Notes: a model not told the origin generated them from the sequence alone. A stretch of 38,331 nucleotides of DNA from Amycolatopsis echigonensis (GCF_014174495.1 NZ_JACJHR010000083.1:1-38331), one strand, 5' to 3'; shown: positions 1-10,975, numbered from the stretch's first letter. Translations and numbers: made by a program.

Positions 1-390
1 TATGCGTTGCACGACCTTCATCTCGACACCGGCCGCGAGCGCGGGAGTCGCGGCGCAGGTCGTGCAGTCGGATCGGCGGCAGCCCGGGCTGTCGGGACAG
101 GTCGTAGAAGACGTCCGTGACGTGCGCCGGGTGCAGTGGCGAGCCGTCCCATTGGGCGAAGGCGAGATCGTGCTCTTTCCACCGCTACCCGCGGCGTGCG
201 CGGTCCGCGGCACGTGCGGCTGAATGTCAGCACAAACGCCGTGTTCTGATCGATCGCTACCGCGTTCACCGAGTCCATCCTCGGCTAGCTCTCCGGTCTC
301 CCAGACCGGCTGCGTGATCTGGTTCGAGATCGAGACCCGATCTCCGCACGCCGCAACCCGATGCGCGCGACCAAACGGAACGACGGATAC
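1..390 (-). pseudogene. Decayed tyrosine recombinase (phage/ICE integrase), C-terminal catalytic part
   Basis: Pieces of an actinobacterial tyrosine integrase can be read on the minus strand, but only by changing frame several times. In gene order they are: GLRRAEI near 340-362 (the box I arginine region), ISNQITQ..WE near 310-335, VNAVAIDQNTAFVL near 230-275, then WDGSPLHPAHVTDVF and PGLPPIRLHDLR near 65-160 (the HxLR box), and ALAAGVEMKVVQ near 5-50. Just after HDLR the usual H-G-A residues are missing and the frame shifts. No single frame stays open, so this is a dead gene. It runs off the left edge, so the catalytic tyrosine region is not visible. It suggests an old integrated element nearby. 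I am fairly sure of the family and unsure of the exact upstream limit. Confidence 0.7.
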
Positions 391-455
391 CGGAGATGGT
401 TGACCGCGAGGTCGAGAAGGCGGCTCCGGGGCCCTTCAGGCACACTCGGCGAATT

Positions 456-1073
456 TCAGACTGCAGGGCGAGCCGTTTCCAGGAGCTGAGAAACAGCCTT
501 GACCGATTGCCGAAACGGCTCGTCGCTGTCGGCCAGGCGGGCCAATGCGTACGCGCCCTGGCGAATGGCCAGAATAGTCACCGCGAGCGCTTGGACGTCG
601 ACGTCCGGGCGCAGCTCGCCCCGTTCGACGCCTTCGGCTAGCACCTCTTCCAGCCGCCCCTGAATCCAGCCGTACGTTTCGGCGATCGGGGCCATGAGTT
701 CCGGGCTTCTCGCGACCTCTTCCTCCTGGACCAGCCTGCCCAGTCGGCACCCCCGCGTCACGACGCCGTCCGGAGCCAGGTACGCCTCGATCCTCTCGAG
801 CAAGCCCTGCCGTCCGGCGAAGCGTTGCTCCACCTCGCGCTTGAGGTCCTCGCCCATTCCGAGTTCGGCCGCACGCGCGAGCTCGGCCTTGCCCCGGAAA
901 AAGTGGTACATACTGCCCTGCCCGGCACCCGCGCGGCGTTGCACCTCGGCCGGGGTGGCGCCGGCGTAGCCGCGCTCCCAGAGCAGCTCTTGCATGCTTT
1001 GAACCAGCAGCTCCCCCTTGTTCCGCCGCTTGCCTTTCGCAGCGTCAACGCCCGGGCCGGTCTTCGCATCCAC
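456..1073 (-). CDS. TetR/AcrR family repressor, divergent from efflux pump
   Basis: This 205-residue protein has the TetR helix-turn-helix near residues 20-70, with GYAGATPAEVQRRAG followed by the recognition-helix/tyrosine segment GSMYHFFRGKAEL. The C-terminal part would be the ligand and dimer domain, of the kind found with multidrug pumps (LmrA/YxaF-like group, judged by eye). The gene is transcribed away from the DHA2 pump at 1165. The 91-bp gap between them holds a perfect palindrome (1110-1140), so the standard model is repression of itself and the pump, released by a pump substrate. The ligand cannot be read from the sequence. The start is ATG at 1073. Confidence 0.9.
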   Translation of the reverse strand: MDAKTGPGVDAAKGKRRNKGELLVQSMQELLWERGYAGATPAEVQRRAGAGQGSMYHFFRGKAELARAAELGMGEDLKREVEQRFAGRQGLLERIEAYLAPDGVVTRGCRLGRLVQEEEVARSPELMAPIAETYGWIQGRLEEVLAEGVERGELRPDVDVQALAVTILAIRQGAYALARLADSDEPFRQSVKAVSQLLETARPAV

Positions 1074-1109
1074 GCCAGCACACTACCACTTTGCACTTGC
1101 GGATACAGT

Positions 1110-1140
1110 GTACCTCTAAGTACATTGTACTTAGAGGTAC
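1110..1140. promoter_or_regulatory. Perfect 14-bp inverted repeat, likely TetR operator
   Basis: GTACCTCTAAGTAC (1110-1123) is followed by ATT and the exact reverse complement (1127-1140). It lies midway between the divergent TetR and MFS genes. On the minus strand the centre contains TACAAT, a good -10 for the TetR gene. On the plus strand TACATT (1121-1126), 18 bp after TTGCGG (1097-1102), could serve the pump. A repressor bound here would cover both promoters. The palindrome is seen directly; which protein binds it is inferred. Confidence 0.8.
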
Positions 1141-1164
1141 GGGCGGTCGGGGGAGGGATCAGCA

Positions 1165-2544
1165 ATGGGAACGGTCGAGCAGGCGCAAGCCGCCGCAGCG
1201 CCGAAGCACGCGCGAGGGGCCGCGTTCGCACTGTTTTCGGCGTGCCTGGGCTACTTCATGGTGTTGCTGGACGGCAGCGCCCTGAACATCGCGCTGCCGT
1301 CCATTCAGCACGACATCCACGGATCGCTGGCCACCCTTCAGTGGCTCGTGAACATCTATACGATCCCTTTGGCCTGCCTGTTGCTGTCCTCGGGCGTGCT
1401 CGCCGACCGTGCCGGTTCGCGTCGCGTATTCATGGTGGCGTTGACTGGATTCGTGCTGATGTCGCTCGCCTGCGCCCTCAGCGTGAATGTCGGGATGTTG
1501 ATCGTGTGCCGGGCGCTGCAGGGAATCAGCGCGGCCGGGGTGCTGCCGACTACGCTGGCGATCATCGCCCGCAGCTATCCCGACCTGGCCGAACGCGCCA
1601 AGGCGATCACCGCGTGGGGTGCGACCGGCGGCATCGCCCTCGTGCTCGGGCCGATCGGCGGCGGATGGCTCACCCAATCGCTCGGGTGGCGCGCGATCTT
1701 CCTGGTCAACCTGCCAGTCGGCCTCCTCGCGTTGTGGCTTTCGTTCCGATACGCCAAGGAAACCGAGCGCCGCGACGCGGCCTCGTATGACTTGCTCGGC
1801 CAGGTGTGCGCGATCGCGGGCCTCGGCCTCGTCGTTGCCGCGCTGATCGAAGGCGGTGCCTTGGGCTGGGGAGACCCGGTCACTCTCGCACTCGGCGCAG
1901 CCGGTCTTCTCATGCTCGCCTTGTTCGCCTACGTCGAGAACAAAGTCGCGTCTCCGATGCTGCCGTTCGGCATGTTTCGCCGGCCCGCGTTCACGGCCGC
2001 AGTAGTGTCCGGCTTCGCATTTCAGTTCGGCACCTTCGGACTGCAGTTCATTGTCGCTATTTTCGTCGAAGAGGCGTGGGGATACTCGCCGGTGCAGGCT
2101 GGTTTCTTTCTGTTGCCCTTCGCCATCCTGCTGACTATCGGAACTTCTTTCCTCAACCGGCTGTGGAAAGCACGCGGGATGCGCTGGCTGCTCATCAACG
2201 GCTCCGCCGTAGCGACTCTCGGCACCCTTGCCTGCCTTGCCGCTTCAACCCCTTCGACTTGGCCCGCGCTGACGATCGGCTTCGCCTTCACCGGTCTCGG
2301 CGCCGGGATCCTCGCACCCAGCATCAACGGAGCCGCGCTGGCCGAAGTGGACGGTCAGTTCGCCGGGCTGGCCTCGGGGGTGCTCAACACGTTCCGCCAG
2401 ATGGGTCTCGCCGTCGGGGTCGCTGTGCTAGGCGCGGTGCTGAGCACCGCCGGTTCGTCCGCCGGTCTGCACATTGACCTTGTCGTCGGCGTCGTGTGCT
2501 TCCTGGCCGTCATCGTCCTCGCCGCCCGGTACATCCGCCGCTGA
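1165..2544 (+). CDS. DHA2-family (EmrB/QacA-like) MFS drug exporter, 14 TM helices
   Basis: The 459-residue membrane protein has the size and layout of 14-helix DHA2 drug:proton antiporters. The TM1 motif FMVLLDGSALNIALPSI carries the conserved D of this family. Motif A is seen as GVLADRAGSRR after TM2, and the antiporter motif C as GATGGIALVLGPIGGGWL in TM5. It should export hydrophobic or cationic toxic compounds across the inner membrane using the proton gradient. The start ATG has a purine-rich site (GGGAGG) about 9 bp upstream. The divergent TetR gene and the palindrome between them point to substrate-induced expression. The substrate is unknown. Confidence 0.92.
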   Translation: MGTVEQAQAAAAPKHARGAAFALFSACLGYFMVLLDGSALNIALPSIQHDIHGSLATLQWLVNIYTIPLACLLLSSGVLADRAGSRRVFMVALTGFVLMSLACALSVNVGMLIVCRALQGISAAGVLPTTLAIIARSYPDLAERAKAITAWGATGGIALVLGPIGGGWLTQSLGWRAIFLVNLPVGLLALWLSFRYAKETERRDAASYDLLGQVCAIAGLGLVVAALIEGGALGWGDPVTLALGAAGLLMLALFAYVENKVASPMLPFGMFRRPAFTAAVVSGFAFQFGTFGLQFIVAIFVEEAWGYSPVQAGFFLLPFAILLTIGTSFLNRLWKARGMRWLLINGSAVATLGTLACLAASTPSTWPALTIGFAFTGLGAGILAPSINGAALAEVDGQFAGLASGVLNTFRQMGLAVGVAVLGAVLSTAGSSAGLHIDLVVGVVCFLAVIVLAARYIRR

Positions 2545-2633
2545 CTGTGCGCGTGGTTCCTGGGCCACTGTGCCAGCGAGGTTTAGGACGGTTCCCGCGG
2601 GTAACCAGGAACCGTGACGGGAAGGGGGTCGGC

Positions 2634-3503
2634 ATGTGCCGTCTGTTTGGTCTGTCCGCTGCCCCGCGGCGCGTGCACGCCAGGTTCTGGCTGCTCGAAG
2701 CGCCCGACAGCCTCGCTGCCCAGAGCAGGCGGGAACCGGACGGGACTGGACTCGGCGTTTTCGACGCGGCAGGCTCGCCGGAGGTCTGGAAACAGCCCTT
2801 GGCCGCGTATGCGGACAAAAAGTTCGCTTGCGAGGCCAAGGAATGCGCGTCGACGACCTTTCTCGCACACATCCGCTACGCCTCGACCGGCGGCCTCGAC
2901 CCGGCCAACACCCATCCCTTCCTCCAGCACGGCCGGCTGTTCGCCCACAACGGCGTCCTCGGCGATCTGCCCCGCCTGGAAGACCGGCTCGGCGAGTACC
3001 GTGACCTCGTCCAGGGCGACACCGACTCCGAACGGTTCTTCGCCCTCGTCACCCAGGAAATCGACGCCCACCACGGCGACGTGAGCGCTGGGATCACCGC
3101 CGCCGCGCGCTGGGCCGCGGCGAACCTGCCGGTGTTCGCGATCAACCTCGTCCTCACCACCGCGGACGAGCTCTGGGCCCTGCGCTACCCCGACACCCAC
3201 GATCTTTACGTCCTCCAGCGCGGTGCCGGCGGCCCGCACGGCGACCGGCACCTGGAACACGCGAGCGCGGCGGGCCGGATCCGGGCCCGGTCCAGCGGTC
3301 TCGCCCGGCACCGGTCCGTCGTCGTCGCCAGCGAACGCATGGACGAAGACCCTGGCTGGCAGAACCTCCGGCCCGGTGAACTGCTGCACGTGGGCGCGGA
3401 TTTGACCGCCACCCGCCGGATCGTGCTCGAACAGCCGCCGCGGCATGCGCTCACTCTCGACGACCTCGGTGCGCACGCCGCCGCGTCTCAGCAAGCCCAG
3501 TGA
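2634..3503 (+). CDS. Class II glutamine amidotransferase (YafJ/EgtC-like Ntn hydrolase)
   Basis: This 289-residue protein begins MCRLFGL, so after Met removal Cys2 becomes the N-terminal nucleophile of a class II glutaminase. That fixes the start at 2634, with GGAAGGGGG upstream, rather than at earlier in-frame codons. Other family marks are REPDGTGLG (about 33-41), AHIRYAS (79-84), NTHPF (92-96) and FAHNG (103-107). Proteins of this type hydrolyse the gamma-amide of glutamine or, as in EgtC, a gamma-glutamyl bond. No ergothioneine genes and no synthetase partner lie beside it, so the substrate is open. It stands alone between the pump and the membrane-protein pair. Confidence 0.85.
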   Translation: MCRLFGLSAAPRRVHARFWLLEAPDSLAAQSRREPDGTGLGVFDAAGSPEVWKQPLAAYADKKFACEAKECASTTFLAHIRYASTGGLDPANTHPFLQHGRLFAHNGVLGDLPRLEDRLGEYRDLVQGDTDSERFFALVTQEIDAHHGDVSAGITAAARWAAANLPVFAINLVLTTADELWALRYPDTHDLYVLQRGAGGPHGDRHLEHASAAGRIRARSSGLARHRSVVVASERMDEDPGWQNLRPGELLHVGADLTATRRIVLEQPPRHALTLDDLGAHAAASQQAQ

Positions 3504-3539
3504 TCCGGAAGCGAGGAGAAACCGAGTCCACGATGCCAG

Positions 3540-3707
3540 CTAACGGCGGGTCTGCAGTGCCTCGTCGGCGGCGACGATCTCCGGGTAGTACTGCCGGTGC
3601 CTGCGAGCGAGAGCCGCGCTCTGGTGGCGGCGCACAATTTTCCTTGTCTCGCGCAACAATACCTTCGCATGTCCCCGGATCAACCGAAACGGTACGGTAT
3701 CCGTCAT
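3540..3707 (-). CDS. Possible 55-aa basic protein, unrecognised
   Basis: A short minus-strand frame starts ATG at 3707 (MTDTVPFRLI) and ends in TAG at 3540. The product would be rich in Arg and His, with a helical-looking basic middle (RETRKIVRRHQ) and an acidic-to-basic end (EIVAADEALQTRR). Its last two thirds show the strong G/C third-position bias of real genes here; the first part does not. A G-run lies only 3-8 bp before the ATG, closer than ideal. I do not recognise the family. It may be a real small gene or chance; it sits in the 278-bp gap between two plus-strand genes, which otherwise shows nothing. Confidence 0.3.
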   Translation of the reverse strand: MTDTVPFRLIRGHAKVLLRETRKIVRRHQSAALARRHRQYYPEIVAADEALQTRR

Positions 3708-3781
3708 GACCCCCAGAACGGAACAGCTCGACGCACGCAATAAAAGCGATCGAACGTCTCAGTTGTCGGCGGCATAGCGCG

Positions 3782-4414
3782 ATGCAGTTCAGTTTTCTGG
3801 AATCCGTAGCCCGGCGGCTCTGGAGCACGGCAGCGGCAGGAGTCGCGGTCGGGACCGCAGTCGGGTTCGCCGCTGGCCCGGCGCTGGGGGTACTGGCCGG
3901 GATCGCCGCGGCCGCGGCCGTGTTCGTCGTCTCCGGCTGGCTCGCGTTGTGGCCCATGGCGGCAGACCGGACCCGCCGATACGCGCGTCGCGAGGACCTT
4001 CGTCCGGCGGTTGAAGAAATGATCGTGGTCACCGCCGCGCTGTGCGGATTGGCCGGCATCGTGGTGTTGCTGGTCTCCGGACAGTCGGCCGGACCCGCGA
4101 CCGCGGCCGTCGCGCTCGGCGGCGTGTTTTCCGTGTGGGCGGCTTTGCATCTCATGTACGCGACGCGTTACGCGGACCTGTACTACGCGGAATCGTCCGC
4201 CGGGATCGACTTCAATTCCGGCAATCCGCCCGCGTATCGCGATTTCTTCTACTTCAGCTACAACCTCGGCATGACTTACCAGGTGTCCGACACCAGCGTG
4301 TCCAGTTCGACGATCCGCGCCGTCGTGCTGCGGCACACGCTGCTGTCGTACGTGTTCGGCACGGTGATCCTGGCCGCCACGATCAATCTTGTCGCCGGAA
4401 TCGTCACCCACTAA
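3782..4414 (+). CDS. DUF1345 integral membrane protein
   Basis: The 210-residue protein has about five hydrophobic segments: two in residues 15-60, two around 80-120 and one near the C-terminus. The conserved core of the DUF1345 family is visible as HLMYATRYADLYY and DFFYFSYNLGMTYQVSDT. The biochemical role of the family is not known. It is followed after 9 bp by a cation diffusion facilitator gene on the same strand, so the two are probably co-transcribed and may share a role in ion or envelope homeostasis. The ATG at 3782 has no clear ribosome site, so the start is less certain than the frame. Confidence 0.8.
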   Translation: MQFSFLESVARRLWSTAAAGVAVGTAVGFAAGPALGVLAGIAAAAAVFVVSGWLALWPMAADRTRRYARREDLRPAVEEMIVVTAALCGLAGIVVLLVSGQSAGPATAAVALGGVFSVWAALHLMYATRYADLYYAESSAGIDFNSGNPPAYRDFFYFSYNLGMTYQVSDTSVSSSTIRAVVLRHTLLSYVFGTVILAATINLVAGIVTH

Positions 4415-4423
4415 GGACCGAGC

Positions 4424-5401
4424 ATGACCGCATCGCGGCCCAGCCAGGCGGGCGAGAGCCTGACGACCGTTCTCGTCGCGTTGAGTTCCAATGTGCTGAT
4501 CGCGGCGGCGAAAACCGCGGTGGCGGCGGTCACCGGTTCGGCGGCGATGCTGGCCGAGGCGGCGCATTCCTGGGCGGACACCGGCAACGAGGTGTTCCTG
4601 CTCGTCGGCGAACGCAAGGCGGGCAAGAGCCCGGACGAGACCCATCCGCTCGGCTACGGCCGGGGCGGGTACGTGTGGTCGATGTTCGCCGCGTTCGGCC
4701 TTTTCACCGTCGGCGCGGCGGTCTCGGTCTGGCACGGGATCCAGTCGCTGCGCGCGCCGGAGGAAACGTCCTCGTACGCCTGGGCTTACGCGGTGCTGGG
4801 AATCTCCTTCGTACTCGAGGGAACCTCGTTCGCCCAGGCGCTGCGCCAGACCCGGCGCGGCGCGCTGACCCGCAAGCTCCGGCCCCTGCGGTACGTGCGC
4901 GTCACGTCCAACCCGGTGCTGCGGGCGGTGTTCGCCGAGGACCTTTCGGCGCTCATCGGACTGCTCATCGCCGGGTCGAGCATTCTGGCCCACCAGCTGA
5001 CCGGCGACGCTCGCTGGGACGCGCTCGGCTCTATCCTGGTGGGAATCCTGCTCGGAGCGGTCGCGATTTTCCTCATCATGCGCAACATGGACTTCCTCAC
5101 CGGGGAGAAGGTCACTCCATTGGCCCGCAATCGCGCGTTGCGGATCCTGCTGGAGCACGACGCGGTCGAGCGGGTCAGTTTCCTGCACATGGAATGGGTG
5201 GGCGCGGACAAGATTTTCCTGGTCGCCGCGGTCGACCTGACGGGCGACGCACCCGAATCCGCGGTGGCGGCCCGGCTGAACGAGGTGCAGGACGCGCTCA
5301 ACGACCGCCCGGAAATCCAGCGGGCGGTGCTGACGCTGGCGCGTCCCGGCGATCCGACCGACCTGCGGCCCGCTCCGCTCCCCGAGTGGTATGTCGAGTG
5401 A
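4424..5401 (+). CDS. Cation diffusion facilitator (CDF) metal transporter, ZnT9-like
   Basis: The 325-residue protein has the CDF layout: six TM helices, then a soluble cytoplasmic domain from about residue 235. The TM2 metal motif is H48-S-W-A-D52 with N55 after it. In TM5 the usual D/HxxxD pattern is replaced by EDLSALIGL (from E172), as in the ZnT9-like branch, so the metal site may differ from classical zinc exporters. The C-terminal domain holds the beta-alpha fold seen in dimeric CDF proteins. It should exchange a divalent cation for protons, but the metal is not deducible. AAGGA lies 6 bp before the ATG, 9 bp after the DUF1345 gene. It ends 3 bp from convergent zwf. Confidence 0.88.
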   Translation: MTASRPSQAGESLTTVLVALSSNVLIAAAKTAVAAVTGSAAMLAEAAHSWADTGNEVFLLVGERKAGKSPDETHPLGYGRGGYVWSMFAAFGLFTVGAAVSVWHGIQSLRAPEETSSYAWAYAVLGISFVLEGTSFAQALRQTRRGALTRKLRPLRYVRVTSNPVLRAVFAEDLSALIGLLIAGSSILAHQLTGDARWDALGSILVGILLGAVAIFLIMRNMDFLTGEKVTPLARNRALRILLEHDAVERVSFLHMEWVGADKIFLVAAVDLTGDAPESAVAARLNEVQDALNDRPEIQRAVLTLARPGDPTDLRPAPLPEWYVE

Positions 5402-5404
5402 GGT

Positions 5405-6799
5405 TCACGCCGGCGAAGGCAGCCAGGGCGGTTGCCAGGCCGGGTATCCGTCCACCAGCTCGTCCGCGGCGGAAGGCCCCCACGTTCCCGGTGCGTACGA
5501 CCGGGCCGGACGCGGATAAGCCAGTGCCGGCCGCAGGATCCGCCAGCTCTCCTCCACCGCGTCCTGCCAGGCGAACAGCCGGTCGTCGCCGGACAGGGCG
5601 TCGGCGAGCAGGCGTTCGTAGGGCGAGCGCGGGGTGCCCAGGTCCCGTTCGAAGGTGGTGTCCAGGCGCACCGGCCGCCATTGCTCCGCACTGTCCAATC
5701 CGGACAGCCGGAGCCGGAACGCCGGGTCTGGAGAGATACGCAGCACCAGCTGGTTGGCCTCGACCCGCGCGGCGTCGGGCAGGAAGCGCAGCCGCGGCGT
5801 GTCTTCGAAGATCAGCCGGACCTCGGTGGCGCTCGCGGGAAGGCATTTGCCCGCGCGCAGGAAGATCGGCACCCCGGCCCAGCGCCAGTCGTCGATCGCC
5901 AGTTTCAGCGCGACGTACGTTTCGGTGTCCGACCCGGCGGCCACCCCGGGCACGCCCTGGTAGCCCTCGTATTGGCCCCGCACGCAGTCGCCCGGCTCGA
6001 CGGCCGGGATCGCCCGGAACACTTCGAGTTTCTTCGCGCGCAGATCCGCCACGCTCGACCCGACCGGCGCGTCCATCGCCACCAGCGCCAGCAGTTGCAG
6101 CAGATGGTTTTGCACGACGTCGCGCAGCGCCCCGACCTGATCGTAGAACCGTCCGCGCCCGGCCACGTCCAGTTTCTCCGCCATCGTGATCTGGATGGCG
6201 GCCACGCTGTCGCGGTCCCACAGTCGGGCGAGCACGTGGTTGGCGAACCGCAGGTATTCGATCTCGGTGACCGGTTCCTTGCCGAGGAAGTGGTCGACCA
6301 GCAACAGCTGCCGCTCGTCCAGGACTGCGTCCAGGCGACGGCGTAGTTCCTGCGCGGAAGCCAGGTCGGTGCCGAAGGGCTTCTCCAGCGCTACGCGGGC
6401 GTCGGCCAGCAGGCCCGCGGCGGCCAGCCGCTCGACGACGGGGGCGAACAGCGACGGCGGCAACGCCAAGTAGTAGAGAGGGCGGCCGGTGGCGGCCAGA
6501 CGTTCGCCGAGTCCCTCGTACAGCTCCGGATCAGTGGCGCCCCCGCTCAGGTAGGACAACCGCAGAGCCAGCCGGGCGAACACCGCCGGGTCGAAGTCGT
6601 TGACGGCCTTCTCGAGCGACCGGCGGGCCAATTCGGTGAACTCCGCCCGCGACAGGCGCGCGGTGGCGGCGCCGATGACGGGACAGCGCAATTCGCCGCG
6701 CTGCTCCAGCCAGTAGAGCGCGGGAAGGGTCATTTTCGCCGCGAGATCGCCGGTGATCCCGAAAATCACCAGGGCTCCGGCATTCCACCCCGCGGTCAT
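5405..6799 (-). CDS. zwf: Glucose-6-phosphate dehydrogenase
   Basis: This 464-residue enzyme oxidises glucose 6-phosphate to 6-phosphogluconolactone, making NADPH at the entry of the pentose phosphate pathway. The nucleotide-binding loop is GITGDLA (14-20), EKPFG lies at 139-143, and the active-site signature is DHFLGKE (169-175). The length is slightly under the 480-510 usual for bacterial Zwf. Its ATG overlaps the stop of the 114-aa gene in an ATGA, implying coupled translation downstream of PucR. Neither opcA, tal, tkt nor pgl is next to it, unlike the main actinobacterial zwf cluster. It is therefore probably a second, specially regulated G6PDH. An NADP versus NAD or F420 preference cannot be judged here. 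Confidence 0.93.
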   Translation of the reverse strand: MTAGWNAGALVIFGITGDLAAKMTLPALYWLEQRGELRCPVIGAATARLSRAEFTELARRSLEKAVNDFDPAVFARLALRLSYLSGGATDPELYEGLGERLAATGRPLYYLALPPSLFAPVVERLAAAGLLADARVALEKPFGTDLASAQELRRRLDAVLDERQLLLVDHFLGKEPVTEIEYLRFANHVLARLWDRDSVAAIQITMAEKLDVAGRGRFYDQVGALRDVVQNHLLQLLALVAMDAPVGSSVADLRAKKLEVFRAIPAVEPGDCVRGQYEGYQGVPGVAAGSDTETYVALKLAIDDWRWAGVPIFLRAGKCLPASATEVRLIFEDTPRLRFLPDAARVEANQLVLRISPDPAFRLRLSGLDSAEQWRPVRLDTTFERDLGTPRSPYERLLADALSGDDRLFAWQDAVEESWRILRPALAYPRPARSYAPGTWGPSAADELVDGYPAWQPPWLPSPA

Positions 6800-7140
6800 A
6801 GAAGATCCGTCTCGTCCGGGGCGACCTCGCAGGTGCGTTCGCGGCCCAGCGGCGCGGACACCGAGGTGACCGTTCCGGTGCCGCAGCCGCGCCAGGCCAC
6901 GGTGATGCCCTGCGGCTCGTCGCGGCTCGATCCGATCGGGCCGCGTGCGGCGGTTTCGGCGGGACCGACGTGGTACGTGCGGATGTCGTCCTGGTCGGTG
7001 CCGTCGACCCGGGTCACCTCGTAGGCGAAGATCGCGACGCGCTGTCCGGCGGCCGGGAAGTCCGGCGGCCACGGGTTGTCGAAAAGCCCGCCGCTCGGAG
7101 TGCCGAGGGTTTTCGCGGTGATCTGGGGTGTGTCAGTCAT
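6796..7140 (-). CDS. Unrecognised 114-aa protein between PucR and zwf
   Basis: The protein starts MTDTPQITAK at 7140. It is soluble, acidic and beta-looking, with segments such as RVAIFAYEVTRVDG, IRTYHVGPAET and GITVAWRGCGTGTVTSV. I see no signal peptide, membrane helix or catalytic motif, and I do not recognise the family. Its start lies within the last codons of pucR (8-bp overlap) and its stop overlaps the zwf start (4 bp). It is therefore the middle gene of a tightly coupled trio and is likely made in proportion with G6PDH. A partner or accessory role for G6PDH is possible but is only inferred from position. It is not OpcA, which is much longer. Confidence 0.75.
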   Translation of the reverse strand: MTDTPQITAKTLGTPSGGLFDNPWPPDFPAAGQRVAIFAYEVTRVDGTDQDDIRTYHVGPAETAARGPIGSSRDEPQGITVAWRGCGTGTVTSVSAPLGRERTCEVAPDETDLL

Positions 7141-8320
7141 GGTCCATCCCTTTGAGAGTGTCGATGCGCAGCGCGTGCATCGCGGCGACGAGCTCGGCCA
7201 CATCGCGAGGATCGGTGAGCGTCCGGTCGGTGAGTTCGCGGATCCGCCGCAGCCGGTAGCGGACGGTGTTGGCGTGGCAGTGCAGGGTCTGTCCGGCGCG
7301 TTCGGTGGAGCCGCCGTCGGCGAAGTACGTGTGGAGGGTTTTCAGGAGCAGGTCGCGTTCGTCGGCGGGCAGATCCAGCACCGGCCCGAAGACGTGGTCG
7401 CCGAGCCGCTGGCCTTCGTCGGGGTCGTTGGCGACGAGCGCGGCCAGCGGGCTGGGATCGAACGCGCGGACCTCGACGCGTTCCGGCGGAATCCCGGCCA
7501 GCGCGGTCCGCGCCAGGTGAAGCGCACGCGGGGTGTCGGCCAGCGACGGGTACAGCGGGCTGACCCCGGTGCGGGTCGACGCCACCTCGCCGAGCACGGT
7601 GAGCAGGGCGGGGTATTGCTCGTCGCGCACCGACACCAGACCGGCTTGCAGCGCTGGGGTGAGCTGCCACGCCGACACCATGCCGAGCTGTCCGAGCCGC
7701 CGTTCGACGCCGACCAGGCTCTCCTCGGCCAGCCCGCGGGTCTCGGCCGCGACGACGGCGAGTCTCCCGTCGGGAGGCAGCCCGAGCAGCCGTCCGGCCT
7801 CCCACGGCCCGGCTCCGGAGAGCCGCTGGCCGGTGAACAGTGCCTCGGCCAGCGCCGAGCGACGGCGTTGCTGCGCGGCGAGAAGCTCCGCGCTCGCCGC
7901 CCGGTACGCCTCGGTCACGCGGACCGCGTGCTCGTCGGTGACCTGCCAAAGCAGACTCGCCGCGTCGACCAGCGCCTCGGTGCGGCCGATCTCCCGCGCG
8001 TGCGCGGCCAGCAGATCCCACAGCATCGCGCAGCCGATCCGGTACACCTGCAGCACTTCCGGCAGCGGCGCGCCCTGGTGTGCGCGCCGGCTGCCGGTCT
8101 CCTGCGGCGCGCCCTGGTCCGGGTCTTCGCGCCCGTCGAGCGCGTCGACCAGGAACCGGATGTTGACCGCGATCGAACGGTGCAGGTCGGCGCGCGGCAC
8201 GATCGTCTCGTCCCGGTAGAGGTCGATCCGCTCGCCCGCCGCCGCGCAGATGCCGTCGATCAGCCGCGGCAGCCGCGGACGGACCCAGCCGACGAGTTCG
8301 GCGATCCCGCCACTGGTCAT
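7133..8320 (-). CDS. PucR-type transcriptional regulator
   Basis: The 395-residue protein ends in the PucR-type helix-turn-helix: GGSTERAGQTL, then HANTVRYRLRRI and ELTDRTLTDPRD, about residues 325-375. This is the hallmark of the PucR/CdaR group of actinobacterial regulators. The N-terminal half is helical, and the middle (about 165-280) resembles the GGDEF-like sensor region of these regulators. It is the first gene of the trio with the 114-aa protein and zwf, overlapping the former by 8 bp, so it probably controls its own operon. Only 28 bp separate its ATG from the end of clpB, so read-through from the chaperone cluster is possible. The effector is unknown. Confidence 0.88.
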   Translation of the reverse strand: MTSGGIAELVGWVRPRLPRLIDGICAAAGERIDLYRDETIVPRADLHRSIAVNIRFLVDALDGREDPDQGAPQETGSRRAHQGAPLPEVLQVYRIGCAMLWDLLAAHAREIGRTEALVDAASLLWQVTDEHAVRVTEAYRAASAELLAAQQRRRSALAEALFTGQRLSGAGPWEAGRLLGLPPDGRLAVVAAETRGLAEESLVGVERRLGQLGMVSAWQLTPALQAGLVSVRDEQYPALLTVLGEVASTRTGVSPLYPSLADTPRALHLARTALAGIPPERVEVRAFDPSPLAALVANDPDEGQRLGDHVFGPVLDLPADERDLLLKTLHTYFADGGSTERAGQTLHCHANTVRYRLRRIRELTDRTLTDPRDVAELVAAMHALRIDTLKGMDHD

Positions 8321-8348
8321 CGGGCCGCCCGCGAGGCCGCGCCGCGGC

Positions 8349-10973
<2,625 letters not shown>

Positions 10974-10975
10974 GG

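Noticed and set aside
281..340. tRNA-like piece: TAGCTC, an anticodon-like arm CCGGT-CTCCCAG-ACCGG (293-309) and GGTTCGA
   Set aside because: No acceptor stem, no second half of the D-arm and no paired T-arm can be found. The same bases read on the minus strand as a block of the integrase remnant (ISNQITQ..WE), which explains them better.
3704..5188. A 494-codon minus-strand frame opposite the DUF1345 and CDF genes
   Set aside because: It runs antisense to two genes with clear membrane motifs and has the charged, repetitive composition of a shadow frame.
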